Shown here in pieces: positions 26,583-34,523 of a stretch of DNA of 64,000 nucleotides. Made by a program: the position numbers and the translations under genes. The notes beneath the pieces are model-generated. The model was not told where the DNA came from. It searched no databases and saw nothing but the letters and a program-made list of their open reading frames with translations. The DNA comes from Candidatus Omnitrophota bacterium (GTDB taxonomy: Bacteria > Omnitrophota > Omnitrophia > Omnitrophales > Aquincolibacteriaceae), in assembly GCA_020632475.1 (NCBI GenBank), contig JACKFM010000001.1, positions 682,001 through 746,000 on the forward strand, in the 5' to 3' direction. Each line of letters starts with the position of its first letter. Position 1 is the stretch's first letter.

Positions 26583-27272
26583 TTATTCTCCGTCTGTGGG
26601 GGCGGGGGGAGTTGATGAAGCCAGGCTCAAGATGTCAGGAGTTTTTAAAATGGTTTCCATCAGCGCATCACCGAAAGACTGAAGAAACTCCTTTTCTTCG
26701 GAGGTGCCGGAGGCATCCTCAAGAACAATACGGATAAGCGACCAGTTAGGAAGCTGTCTTTCAAGCAGCCGGACACGGAAGGCTGTATATAACTGAAAGA
26801 AATAGCTGGGTTCGACATGGATGCCGTCGGTAAACCAGTAACGCTCAAGGTTTTGATAATCTACTCCATCGACTCTTTTGGAAAGCAGAACCTCGGTGGC
26901 CAAGTGTTTCTTTCCCAACCCTTGTTGTGTTCTTACGATATTCCAACCGGTCCCGGTATAGCAGTATTTGGGATGATGAACGCTGTGTCTTGATTTTGCC
27001 GCTGAAACCGCAATCAACCAAACCTCATTACCGTTTTCATCCATGTAGGTTCTTTTTAGAATATCGGTAGTGCGGGCAATCGCCTGTTCCCCTCCGTCAA
27101 GGGGCTGATCTTTTCCGGTCCAGCCGTCAAAAGACAAAGGGATTTTTGGAAGATCGATAGAAGGAAGTTCGACCATCGGAATTTGTGCCAGCCAGATGCT
27201 CAATGCCCCGGTAAGTGCAAAAAGACCGATGAAGGCACACAGGCTTATGATATTTTTGTATTTCTTTTCCAT
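26583..27272 (-). CDS. EpsI-domain protein of the exosortase system
   Basis: The 229-residue product has one N-terminal membrane helix and a periplasmic domain with the EpsI pattern: FDGWTGKDQPL, a segment through RTTDILKRTYMD, and HHPKYCYTGTGWNIV. EpsI-type domains accompany exosortases in many genomes and are sometimes fused to them. I chose the ATG at 27272, behind AAGGA, which overlaps the upstream exosortase-like gene by 28 bases. A longer reading back to 27542 would run far into that gene and is unlikely. The role is probably accessory to PEP-CTERM processing or polysaccharide export. Confidence 0.83.
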   Translation of the reverse strand: MEKKYKNIISLCAFIGLFALTGALSIWLAQIPMVELPSIDLPKIPLSFDGWTGKDQPLDGGEQAIARTTDILKRTYMDENGNEVWLIAVSAAKSRHSVHHPKYCYTGTGWNIVRTQQGLGKKHLATEVLLSKRVDGVDYQNLERYWFTDGIHVEPSYFFQLYTAFRVRLLERQLPNWSLIRIVLEDASGTSEEKEFLQSFGDALMETILKTPDILSLASSTPPAPTDGE

Positions 27273-28060
27273 GAAAACATCCTTAATGTGACTAAAAACA
27301 GACAGGTTGCGGTGCCAAGATAGATACCGGTCGTAATATAGGGAACTCGTTGCTCTCCTAATGTTATCGTCAATAAAGAAGCGGATAATAAGCGGATAAT
27401 GGGTATTTCGAGCCAAAGAAGGGTAAGCCTTGCCCAGGAGATTTTGATTCTCTCCCATTGCCAAATCGAAAAGAAGGTTGCATAACTGAAGACAAAAACA
27501 GGACTGGCCAGATAGTTTCCATAGCTGACCGAGGCCAGCCAAAAATAGAAGGGGGAACTGTCAAAGAAGGAAATTCCCGCTTTGATCGAAAGGATGTTTG
27601 TGAGGGCATTCGTGACCATGGTAAAAAACTGGTTAAAAGTAATGTCAAAGAGATAGGGGATGGTGGGAAGCATCGCCCCTAAAACAAACCAAAACGGAAA
27701 GAAAAGGGATATGGCCTGTTTCCCAAGAACAAAAATCAAAATGCTTGCAATGGAAATGCACATCGACAAAGCTGCGAGCGTGTGGATATTGACCTGGTCA
27801 GCGATCACTTTGAGCGCCAGTGACCCGGCTAATACGGCTATCCCATAGGTCGAAAAATAATTTGTTTTATCCTGAAGTCTTTTCCAGCGGATAGAAAAAC
27901 CGAGTAGGGCCAGGATGGCGATGAAAGGTCCCTGTCCGTCGACAAATGGAGAATAGACCCAGGCCTTATAGATCCACAGGAGAGTTTCTTTGTGGAGATA
28001 CAAGGTGCAGAGGAGTCCGGCAATGACGAAAACAATTGAGGACTTTAAAAGCTTGATCAT
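27245..28060 (-). CDS. Exosortase-like membrane protein lacking the catalytic triad
   Basis: The 271-residue protein has about eight helices. It aligns by eye with the adjacent exosortase: FPFWFVLGAMLPTIPYLFD here against FPILFLFFALPWNSLLDQ there, both followed by a similar helix and a short polar loop. Where the exosortase has Cys189, Arg234 and His255, this protein has no EPACSG block (it reads SYGNYLASPVFVFSYATFF), RLLSAS in place of NGLR, and YITTGI in place of FHEFGG. It is therefore likely a pseudo-exosortase or partner subunit. It starts 7 bases after the exosortase gene. Confidence 0.68.
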   Translation of the reverse strand: MIKLLKSSIVFVIAGLLCTLYLHKETLLWIYKAWVYSPFVDGQGPFIAILALLGFSIRWKRLQDKTNYFSTYGIAVLAGSLALKVIADQVNIHTLAALSMCISIASILIFVLGKQAISLFFPFWFVLGAMLPTIPYLFDITFNQFFTMVTNALTNILSIKAGISFFDSSPFYFWLASVSYGNYLASPVFVFSYATFFSIWQWERIKISWARLTLLWLEIPIIRLLSASLLTITLGEQRVPYITTGIYLGTATCLFLVTLRMFSWKRNTKIS

Positions 28061-28067
28061 AATGATA

Positions 28068-28925
28068 TTAAGTCTCAGCTATTTTAAAACGGCTAACGGT
28101 TGCGATGACCGTAAAAAGCATCGTCAGGGCTATGGCAAATAACAACAACCCTCCGAATTCATGAAAAACACTTTCAGCGGCTTCATAACCATAATAGTGT
28201 CCGATGAGGCCGATTAGAAGAACTCGCAAACCATTGGCTAGAACCGCGATCGGTAAAACACTGATTACAATTAGCACTTTAGGTAAGCGATTGTCTTGAG
28301 TGATCGCCGCAAGCAACATGGCAGTATACAACAAAGCAAAGGTATAGGAAAGACCGCTGCAGGCGGGCTCCATGATCATTTCGAACGAATCGGTAAAAAC
28401 CAAGGTCCCTTCCAAGTGGGCATTAATGCCGAATAAATGATATCCCCAGTAGGCGAATTTTGCGGCAAAAAGGCGCAGGGGAAAACCAACGGCTTGATCC
28501 AGTAAGCTGTTCCATGGAAGCGCGAAGAATAAGAAGAGTATAGGGAAATTTAAATGCCTGGCCGTTTCAGGCGGCCATAAAAGTCTTACGGAAAAAAAGA
28601 GGAGGAAAATAAAAGCAAATGCTGCGATTAGAGGATAATTTCCGAGACACCCGATCAGAACGCCTGTCGATGCGATGAGTGCCAGAAGAAAAGGAGTGAT
28701 TCTAAAAGAGTAAGCAGGAGGCTGTTTTAGGAAGATCCGCCGTTTCCATATAAAAAAAAGACTGACGAAAGGAACAATAAAATGGGGGATATTATTGGTA
28801 TCAGAAGTTGTTGTTTTTATCCACCAGGGCAGTATAGGGATAAGGATTAATGCAAGAGAACACAACCAGACAACAAGAAGTTTAAGATTGTAGGGAGGCT
28901 GTTTTTCGTTTTGATCCAGAGGCAT
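28068..28925 (-). CDS. xrt: Exosortase (PEP-CTERM sorting transpeptidase)
   Basis: The 285-residue integral membrane protein has the complete exosortase triad: Cys189 in EPACSGLSY, Arg234 in ANGLRVLLIGLIGHYYG and His255 in FHEFGGLLLF. Exosortases recognise a C-terminal PEP motif plus helix plus basic tail and cleave or anchor the protein, usually in organisms making exopolysaccharide. Two small PEP-CTERM proteins are encoded within 2.5 kb. It is first in a minus-strand run with the triad-less paralogue, EpsI-like and CPBP genes. The exosortase subclass cannot be assigned by eye. Confidence 0.92.
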   Translation of the reverse strand: MPLDQNEKQPPYNLKLLVVWLCSLALILIPILPWWIKTTTSDTNNIPHFIVPFVSLFFIWKRRIFLKQPPAYSFRITPFLLALIASTGVLIGCLGNYPLIAAFAFIFLLFFSVRLLWPPETARHLNFPILFLFFALPWNSLLDQAVGFPLRLFAAKFAYWGYHLFGINAHLEGTLVFTDSFEMIMEPACSGLSYTFALLYTAMLLAAITQDNRLPKVLIVISVLPIAVLANGLRVLLIGLIGHYYGYEAAESVFHEFGGLLLFAIALTMLFTVIATVSRFKIAET

Positions 28926-28965
28926 CTGAAGAGTGTTAAAGTGCTGAGCCGGTATAACCGGAAAA

Positions 28966-29193
28966 TTATTTTTTTCTTAACCGTTTTTGCCGATTTGTAA
29001 AGACGATCATTCCAGCACCCGCCATGAACATTAAATGAATCATTTGAGGTTCAGGTGCTCCGGAAGGGTTTGTTCTCGCGTTTCCCCCTCTTCGGGGCAG
29101 AGATCCTCCCGCCCATGCAGCAGCCGAACAGGCTGTCAGGGTAAGGGTTAAAGCGATGAATCCGTAAACTATTTTTTTATGTATGATGCTCAT
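28966..29193 (-). CDS. Minimal PEP-CTERM protein 1
   Basis: The 75-residue product has an N-terminal signal sequence (LTLTACSAAAWA, where LTAC could act as a lipobox). About 20 residues rich in Gly, Arg, Pro and Asn follow. The C-terminal sorting tail is SGAPEPQM, a short hydrophobic helix and NRQKRLRKK. After both ends are removed almost nothing remains, so this is a very small exosortase substrate. It lies 40 bases upstream of the exosortase gene on the same strand and may head that operon. Confidence 0.82.
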   Translation of the reverse strand: MSIIHKKIVYGFIALTLTLTACSAAAWAGGSLPRRGGNARTNPSGAPEPQMIHLMFMAGAGMIVFTNRQKRLRKK

Positions 29194-29357
29194 TTGATGA
29201 ATTTTTAAACTATTATAATTTGTTCGGAAAGTCCAGTTTTTTTTACGATCTTCCGATAATTATTATTAACCTTTTGGGAAGGTAAATTTTTCATTTTTAT
29301 AAGTCCCGATCTGTTTTTAAATGTTTCTGGCGTGAGAAATAGGTGTTTTTGCAAATA

Positions 29358-30593
29358 ATGGATGTTTCCGTAATGATCAAAAAAATAGGATCAATCCTTT
29401 CTCTTGAGTTTATACGCCACTGGGTGGTCGAGTCCTCCCGTAAAAGAATGCTGCAATTGGATTTTTTGCGCGGCGTCGCTATCCTTCTGGTTTTGGGGCG
29501 ACACTATGCGGTGAGCCCTGCACGGGGAGGTGTGTTCGAATATATTGCATTAAGATGGGCCCATATCGGGTGGACCGGCGTTGATCTTTTTTTTGTCCTC
29601 AGTGGTTTTTTAATCGGAGGATTACTTTTTAGTGAATTTAAAAAACGGGGATCAATTGACATTAAACGTTTTATCATCCGTCGTGGATTTAAAATTTGGC
29701 CGGCCTACCTGATTTTTGTCTTTTATCTGTTGCTGCGTCTGACGGTCAAAAATTGGCCGAATAATCCAATGGAAGGATTAATCAGTCTTTGGCCGAATTT
29801 TCTACACATCCAAAATTATTTTGGAACACCGCGTGTTCATACCTGGAGTTTGGCCGTAGAAGAGCACTTTTATTTAACGCTTCCCCTGGTCCTGTATTTT
29901 TTATTGAAGGAAAGAAAGAATAAAATTCTGAATTTCCATCATTTGCCCGTGTTGCTTCTGATTTGTATTGTCGTTTCGAGTGTGATGAGATTTTTTTATA
30001 ATTACGGGCGTGCAAGCGGAACTCTCGAGGGGGAGTTTTATCAGACCCATCTTAGATCAGACGGACTTGCCCTGGGAGTGTTGATTGCTTATCTCTATTA
30101 TTTTAAGCCGGAATGTCTCGATTTTATCAAACAAAGAAAGCGTGTCATGTTTATGTTGGGACTCTTATTAATCAGTCCTATGGCCTACATGGGGCTTGAG
30201 ACACATGCCCTGGTTTCCGGTCTGGGGTTAAGTTTGCTTTATTTGGGGTATGGACTTATTTTAATTGTCATTGTTTTTTCACAGATCAATGTCGGTTTTT
30301 TGGGGAAGCTGATGGGGGGATTCGTTGGACGAATGATTGCATTTATCGGTTTTTTCAGCTATCCGATTTATCTCTGGCATGCTGATTTGGGAAAATATCC
30401 GATGCAGGCCGTTGCAAAACTTCATTTGTGGGAAACCCTGCCCGCGGAATTGAGTTGGATAGCTCTAACGGGAGGATATCTCTTGCTGGCGATTACAAGT
30501 GGAATGATATTAAGTTATTTAATTGAAAAGCCAACGCTTGCAATTCGGGATACCCTTTTCCCAGGACATTCAAAGGCCATGGAAAACCGATGA
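29358..30593 (+). CDS. Acyltransferase family 3 (OafA/YrhL-like) membrane protein
   Basis: The product of about 411 residues has ten or so helices. The family-3 motif LDFLRGVAILLVLGRH is followed by a GVDLFFVLSGFLIGG block, an IRRGFKIWPAY loop and HTWSLAVEEHFYL. These enzymes O-acetylate or otherwise acylate exported glycans. Its position between two PEP-CTERM genes and near the exopolysaccharide locus suggests it modifies that polymer. The ATG at 29358 is chosen. The GTG at 29343 and the ATG at 29373 are alternatives. Confidence 0.87.
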   Translation: MDVSVMIKKIGSILSLEFIRHWVVESSRKRMLQLDFLRGVAILLVLGRHYAVSPARGGVFEYIALRWAHIGWTGVDLFFVLSGFLIGGLLFSEFKKRGSIDIKRFIIRRGFKIWPAYLIFVFYLLLRLTVKNWPNNPMEGLISLWPNFLHIQNYFGTPRVHTWSLAVEEHFYLTLPLVLYFLLKERKNKILNFHHLPVLLLICIVVSSVMRFFYNYGRASGTLEGEFYQTHLRSDGLALGVLIAYLYYFKPECLDFIKQRKRVMFMLGLLLISPMAYMGLETHALVSGLGLSLLYLGYGLILIVIVFSQINVGFLGKLMGGFVGRMIAFIGFFSYPIYLWHADLGKYPMQAVAKLHLWETLPAELSWIALTGGYLLLAITSGMILSYLIEKPTLAIRDTLFPGHSKAMENR

Positions 30594-30630
30594 TTCTCTG
30601 GTGGAATAACCCTTTGGCTAGTCGAAAGTT

Positions 30631-30864
30631 TTAAACCGCTTTTTCTTTAATTTTTTTGCGCCGTATAAACACAATCCCAGCCAAACCCGCCATGCCCATT
30701 AAATACATCATCTGTGGTTCCGGTGCACCGGAAGGACCAGGATGTGGTTTGCCATGGCCGTTGGATTTTACAAAATTTGTCGCATGCGCTAAGTTGACTC
30801 CGAACAAAAAGAAAAAGCAAAATGCAAAAGAAGCGCTTAAAAGAAACATTTTAGAGGCTTTCAT
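30631..30864 (-). CDS. Minimal PEP-CTERM protein 2
   Basis: The 77-residue product starts at the ATG at 30864 behind a perfect AGGAGG. The signal peptide ends near NLAHA, and about 22 residues (TNFVKSNGHGKPHPGP) are left before the sorting tail SGAPEPQM, a helix and RRKKIKEKA. The eight residues SGAPEPQM are identical to those of the other small PEP-CTERM protein, as expected for substrates of one exosortase. It converges on the acyltransferase gene with a 37-base gap. Confidence 0.85.
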   Translation of the reverse strand: MKASKMFLLSASFAFCFFFLFGVNLAHATNFVKSNGHGKPHPGPSGAPEPQMMYLMGMAGLAGIVFIRRKKIKEKAV

Positions 30865-31123
30865 AATTCCTCCTGTTAAGAATTTTTCACTTCTATCCAA
30901 AGTATACCTTGTCTGGAATGCGATTCAAGGGACTAGGGCTGCTCTCAGGTCTCTATCTAAATAATATTTTTATCAAAGCATCCGGGCAAATCGGCCGATA
31001 AAAATAAAGCTTAAATGAAGGTCTGTTTTAAGTTATGTCTTTTTAAGGTGTTTGAAAATCTTTATGTTCCATCATGCCGGAAGGATATCTGAGTGATATC
31101 TTTTGTATAGGGAGTGGCATTTC

Positions 31124-32500
31124 ATGATGAATCCTCTAGAAGAGTACCAGCCTTTGGTGCATCACAGCATTGAAGATTACCGCGAATTTATCGGTGAGGA
31201 AAAAGTCCGTGAGATTAAACGGATAGCTTCTACAGTTGAAGGTAAGAGCTGGAGTAATGTCAATTCCACCTTGATTGGCGGCGGTGTGGCTGAGATGCTC
31301 ACTAGCGTGATCCCCTTAGCCCGTAGTCTGGGAGTGGATGCCCATTGGTATGTGATTCGCGGGAATCAACAATTCTTTCAGGTGACCAAGAAATTCCACA
31401 ATATGCTTCAGGGGATCGATATGCCGGTGACTCTGGAGGAAATCTTTGGTGCGTATTTAAACACCATTGATGATAACGCTCAAAATACTTTTATTGCCTC
31501 GGACCTTGTGGTCGTACATGATCCTCAACCGGCCGCGCTTGTCATGAAAGGTGTTATCTTCGGTAATATTTTATGGCGTTGTCATATTGATACCTCGTCG
31601 CCGAGTCCTGTTGTTTGGAAGTTTTTATTGCCCTATATCAATCAATGCGCCGGAGCCATTTTTACGATGCCTCAATTTGTCGGAAAAGGAACGCAAGTTC
31701 CCATTTATCAGATTATGCCCTGTATTGATCCGAGGGCTCCAAAAAACCAGCTTTATGAGCGCGATCAAGCCTTAAATATTTTGTCCGACTTATTTCAAAC
31801 TTACAATGTTGATCCTGAAAGACCTATCCTGACAGCGATTTCACGTTATGATATTCATAAGAATCAAAAAACGATTATTAAGGCTTTCCACCGCCTGAAA
31901 AAAGAAAAGAACTATAAAAGATCTCCCTACCTCATTTTTTTGGGCAATACGGCGAGCGATGATCCCGAAGGTGAAGCCATGTTGGCTGAGCTGAAAGCTT
32001 TTGCCGGCGACGATCCGGATATTTTGTTTTGGGTGAATGTTGAAAATAATGATGAAGTCGTTGGCGCGTTGATGCATATCGCGCAGGCATTCATTCACGT
32101 TTCAACCAAAGAGGGTTTCGGATTAGTCGTTTCTGAAGCCTTATGGCAGGGAACGCCGGTCATTGGTTCTACGGTCGGCGGTATATGTAAACAGGTTGTC
32201 GACGGCCAGACAGGATATCTTGTGGATCCGCTTGATGATACCACGATTGCCGCTAAAATGGCTTATTTGCTGGATTATCCGGATGAGGCTGAGTCCCTGG
32301 GGAAACAGGGCAGGGAGCATGTTCGTGCCAATTTTTTACTGCCGGAACTCGTTCGGCGCTATTTGATTTTATTACGTTTCTACAGTGGGCAAAGTCAGCA
32401 ACTTCCCGAATTCAGATTGGATGATTTGATTGCCTATAAAGAAATCCTACGGTATATCCACCCGCATCATCCGATCTTGCCGCGTAAGCTTCAGTTTTAG
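31124..32500 (+). CDS. treT: Trehalose synthase-like GT4 glycosyltransferase (TreT type)
   Basis: The 458-residue product has the TreT-specific N-terminus: a TLIGGGVAEML motif for the acceptor, DAHWYVIRGN, and VVVHDPQPAALV. The C-terminal GT-B half has ISRYDIHKNQKTIIKAF and E-x7-E in KEGFGLVVSEALWQG. TreT makes trehalose from an NDP-glucose and glucose. Related enzymes act on other acceptors, so the product is not certain. The ATG at 31124 lies about 10 bases after GGGAG. It stands alone between the exosortase and chemosensory loci, and trehalose production would fit osmotic protection. Confidence 0.78.
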   Translation: MMNPLEEYQPLVHHSIEDYREFIGEEKVREIKRIASTVEGKSWSNVNSTLIGGGVAEMLTSVIPLARSLGVDAHWYVIRGNQQFFQVTKKFHNMLQGIDMPVTLEEIFGAYLNTIDDNAQNTFIASDLVVVHDPQPAALVMKGVIFGNILWRCHIDTSSPSPVVWKFLLPYINQCAGAIFTMPQFVGKGTQVPIYQIMPCIDPRAPKNQLYERDQALNILSDLFQTYNVDPERPILTAISRYDIHKNQKTIIKAFHRLKKEKNYKRSPYLIFLGNTASDDPEGEAMLAELKAFAGDDPDILFWVNVENNDEVVGALMHIAQAFIHVSTKEGFGLVVSEALWQGTPVIGSTVGGICKQVVDGQTGYLVDPLDDTTIAAKMAYLLDYPDEAESLGKQGREHVRANFLLPELVRRYLILLRFYSGQSQQLPEFRLDDLIAYKEILRYIHPHHPILPRKLQF

Positions 32501-32969
32501 ATGACGGCGCACCTGATTTTATGGGCCTACCGTCTATCAATAAAATTAAATATCCACAGAGCCTAGTTTATTCCCCAGGTATATTAGCGCATAAGCACAA
32601 TATATAGATTTATATTTTGACTCTAACGCAATATATTGCACTTCATGATCATCCCGTTAATGATTTGTAATTATCTTAATTGATAGTGTATACTTCTTAA
32701 TAAATAAAAATAAGATTTAAAGATTAATATTACTTGTTTTTTTAATAACTTTTAACTGAGAAAGAATTGGACCATTTCTTACTTTCATCAATCAAACAGC
32801 TCAATAGCCGGTTTATTCTGAGAAGAGGTTTTGTGCGCTCTTTAAAAGGATTGCACCCTGAATTGTCTCTTGGGGGAAGCCGATAAATATAACTAATTGG
32901 CATTTTTAATGATAAGTCATCAAAGGATACCGATGTGTTAACACAAAAGAATAACCAGAGAGGTTCGTG
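32501..32969. other. Long AT-rich leader region before the chemosensory operon
   Basis: No gene is supported in these 469 bases. TTGTAA (32665-32670) and TATACT (32689-32694), spaced 18 bases, could be a promoter, with a leader of about 270 bases. GCCGATAA, the -10 consensus of motility sigma28 promoters, occurs at 32879-32886, but no TAAA lies 15 bases upstream. Confidence 0.35.
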
Positions 32970-34523
32970 ATGAAATTAGGAACAAAATTAGGGTTGAGTT
33001 TTTGCGCTGTTACTTCTCTTTTAATTGTTGCGGTGGGTGCAACCGTTTGGCAGGTTCGAAAAGCATCGGTTGTGACTGATCGGGTTTTTGACGTAAGGTT
33101 TCCGACCCGTGAAGCTTCTCTTTTAATGCAAAGCGGGATCAATCAATCTCTGGCCGCTTTACGCGGATGGGTGATCGTTCGCGACGATAAATTTAAAGAA
33201 GAGCGCCGAATGGCTTGGGAAAAACAGATCAAACCTTCGAGTGTCAATCTTAAACGGTTTTCAAGATATTGGAATGATGATGAACAGTTAAACCATTTGG
33301 ATATCGCTTTAAAAAAGCTGACGGAGTTAGAGAACTTTCAGAGCCAGGTGGAAAATTCGATTCAGAATACAGCCCCGCCAAACGGAATAATGGACAAACA
33401 AACCGCTGAATTTTTCAAACAGATTCAGTTATCTATGGAGGAAATCAACGCGCATCTGGAAGCGATTATCGGAGAGCAAAAACTCTGGCTCGGAAGCGAT
33501 ATGGGATGGGCGCGCAAGCAGATTCATGACTTGAGGATTTTGCAATATCTGATCCTTCTTTTTGGAATCGTTGTAGCCTCTTTTCTGAGTGTTTTTTTAA
33601 TTCAGGGGATTACGGCACCGTTGCAGTTGTTTGTGCAAAGAGCGCGTGAAATTGCCAAGGCATCCGGAGATTTGACGACATCGTTACCGGTGACAAGTAA
33701 AGATGAAATCGGAGAGCTGGCCAATGCCTTTAATAATATGATTGCCGGGTTGAAAGATATTATGAAAGAAGTGCAGGGGGCCGCCATGCTGGTGAATACG
33801 GCGACGACCGAGATTAATGCCGCATCAAGCGCACAGGCCAGCGGAGCGGCGCAGCAGTCCTCGGGGGTCGCTCAATCATTGGCTACGGCTGAAGAGCTCG
33901 CCGCCACCGCCGAGCAGATTGCCAAAAACGCCAAGGTGGTACGTCTGACGGCCGAAAAAACACTCGGTGGAATGACTGAGATTCAGACCAAAGTTTCCGA
34001 TACGGCCCGGAAGATTCTGTCCCTGGGTGAGAAAAGCCAATCCATTGGAAACGTGGTTAAGATTATTGCCGAGCTGGCAGAGCAAACCAACTTACTGGCA
34101 TTAAATGCGGCCATTGAGGCTGCTCACGCCGGTGACTCAGGGCGCGGATTTGCTGTTGTTGCGAATGAAGTTCGAAAACTTTCAGAACGTTCGGCAGAAT
34201 CCACGAATCAAATCAGGTCTCTAATTGCCGAGATTCAGGCGGGTACCAATGCTGCAGTAATGGGAATTGAAGAATCGATTATTCATGTTGGTAAGGGGGT
34301 GGATATGGTTCAGCAGTCCGTTGCGCAGGTCAAGGAAATATCCCTTGCGACATATCAGCAGAAAACCGGAGCCGAGCAGGTGGTCATTGCCGTCAAAAAT
34401 ATTGATCAGGTCAGTAAACAATTTGTCGGGGCCACCAAGCAGGTTTCAATGGCCGCACAGCGGTTGGATAAACAAGCCAAAAAACTTAAAGAATCTGTCG
34501 GAGAATTTAAACTTGGAAATTGA
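32970..34523 (+). CDS. Methyl-accepting chemotaxis protein
   Basis: The 517-residue transmembrane receptor has a first helix at about 5-27, a periplasmic sensing region of about 150 residues, a second helix near 186-208, a HAMP domain and a cytoplasmic signalling domain. The hairpin tip is canonical (ELAEQTNLLALNAAIEAA, then GRGFAVVANEVRKL). It lacks a C-terminal CheR-tethering pentapeptide. I start at the ATG at 32970. It is the first gene of a seven-gene chemosensory operon and overlaps the CheA gene. Confidence 0.92.
   Translation: MKLGTKLGLSFCAVTSLLIVAVGATVWQVRKASVVTDRVFDVRFPTREASLLMQSGINQSLAALRGWVIVRDDKFKEERRMAWEKQIKPSSVNLKRFSRYWNDDEQLNHLDIALKKLTELENFQSQVENSIQNTAPPNGIMDKQTAEFFKQIQLSMEEINAHLEAIIGEQKLWLGSDMGWARKQIHDLRILQYLILLFGIVVASFLSVFLIQGITAPLQLFVQRAREIAKASGDLTTSLPVTSKDEIGELANAFNNMIAGLKDIMKEVQGAAMLVNTATTEINAASSAQASGAAQQSSGVAQSLATAEELAATAEQIAKNAKVVRLTAEKTLGGMTEIQTKVSDTARKILSLGEKSQSIGNVVKIIAELAEQTNLLALNAAIEAAHAGDSGRGFAVVANEVRKLSERSAESTNQIRSLIAEIQAGTNAAVMGIEESIIHVGKGVDMVQQSVAQVKEISLATYQQKTGAEQVVIAVKNIDQVSKQFVGATKQVSMAAQRLDKQAKKLKESVGEFKLGN

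Noticed and set aside
27273..27542. 90-codon N-terminal extension of the EpsI-like protein
   Set aside because: It overlaps the exosortase-like gene in another frame. A good ribosome site (AAGGA) precedes the ATG at 27272, followed at once by a membrane helix.
34267..34512. 82-codon N-terminal extension of CheA
   Set aside because: It lies entirely within the receptor gene in another frame and encodes no HPt-like sequence. The HPt domain begins right after the TTG at 34513.
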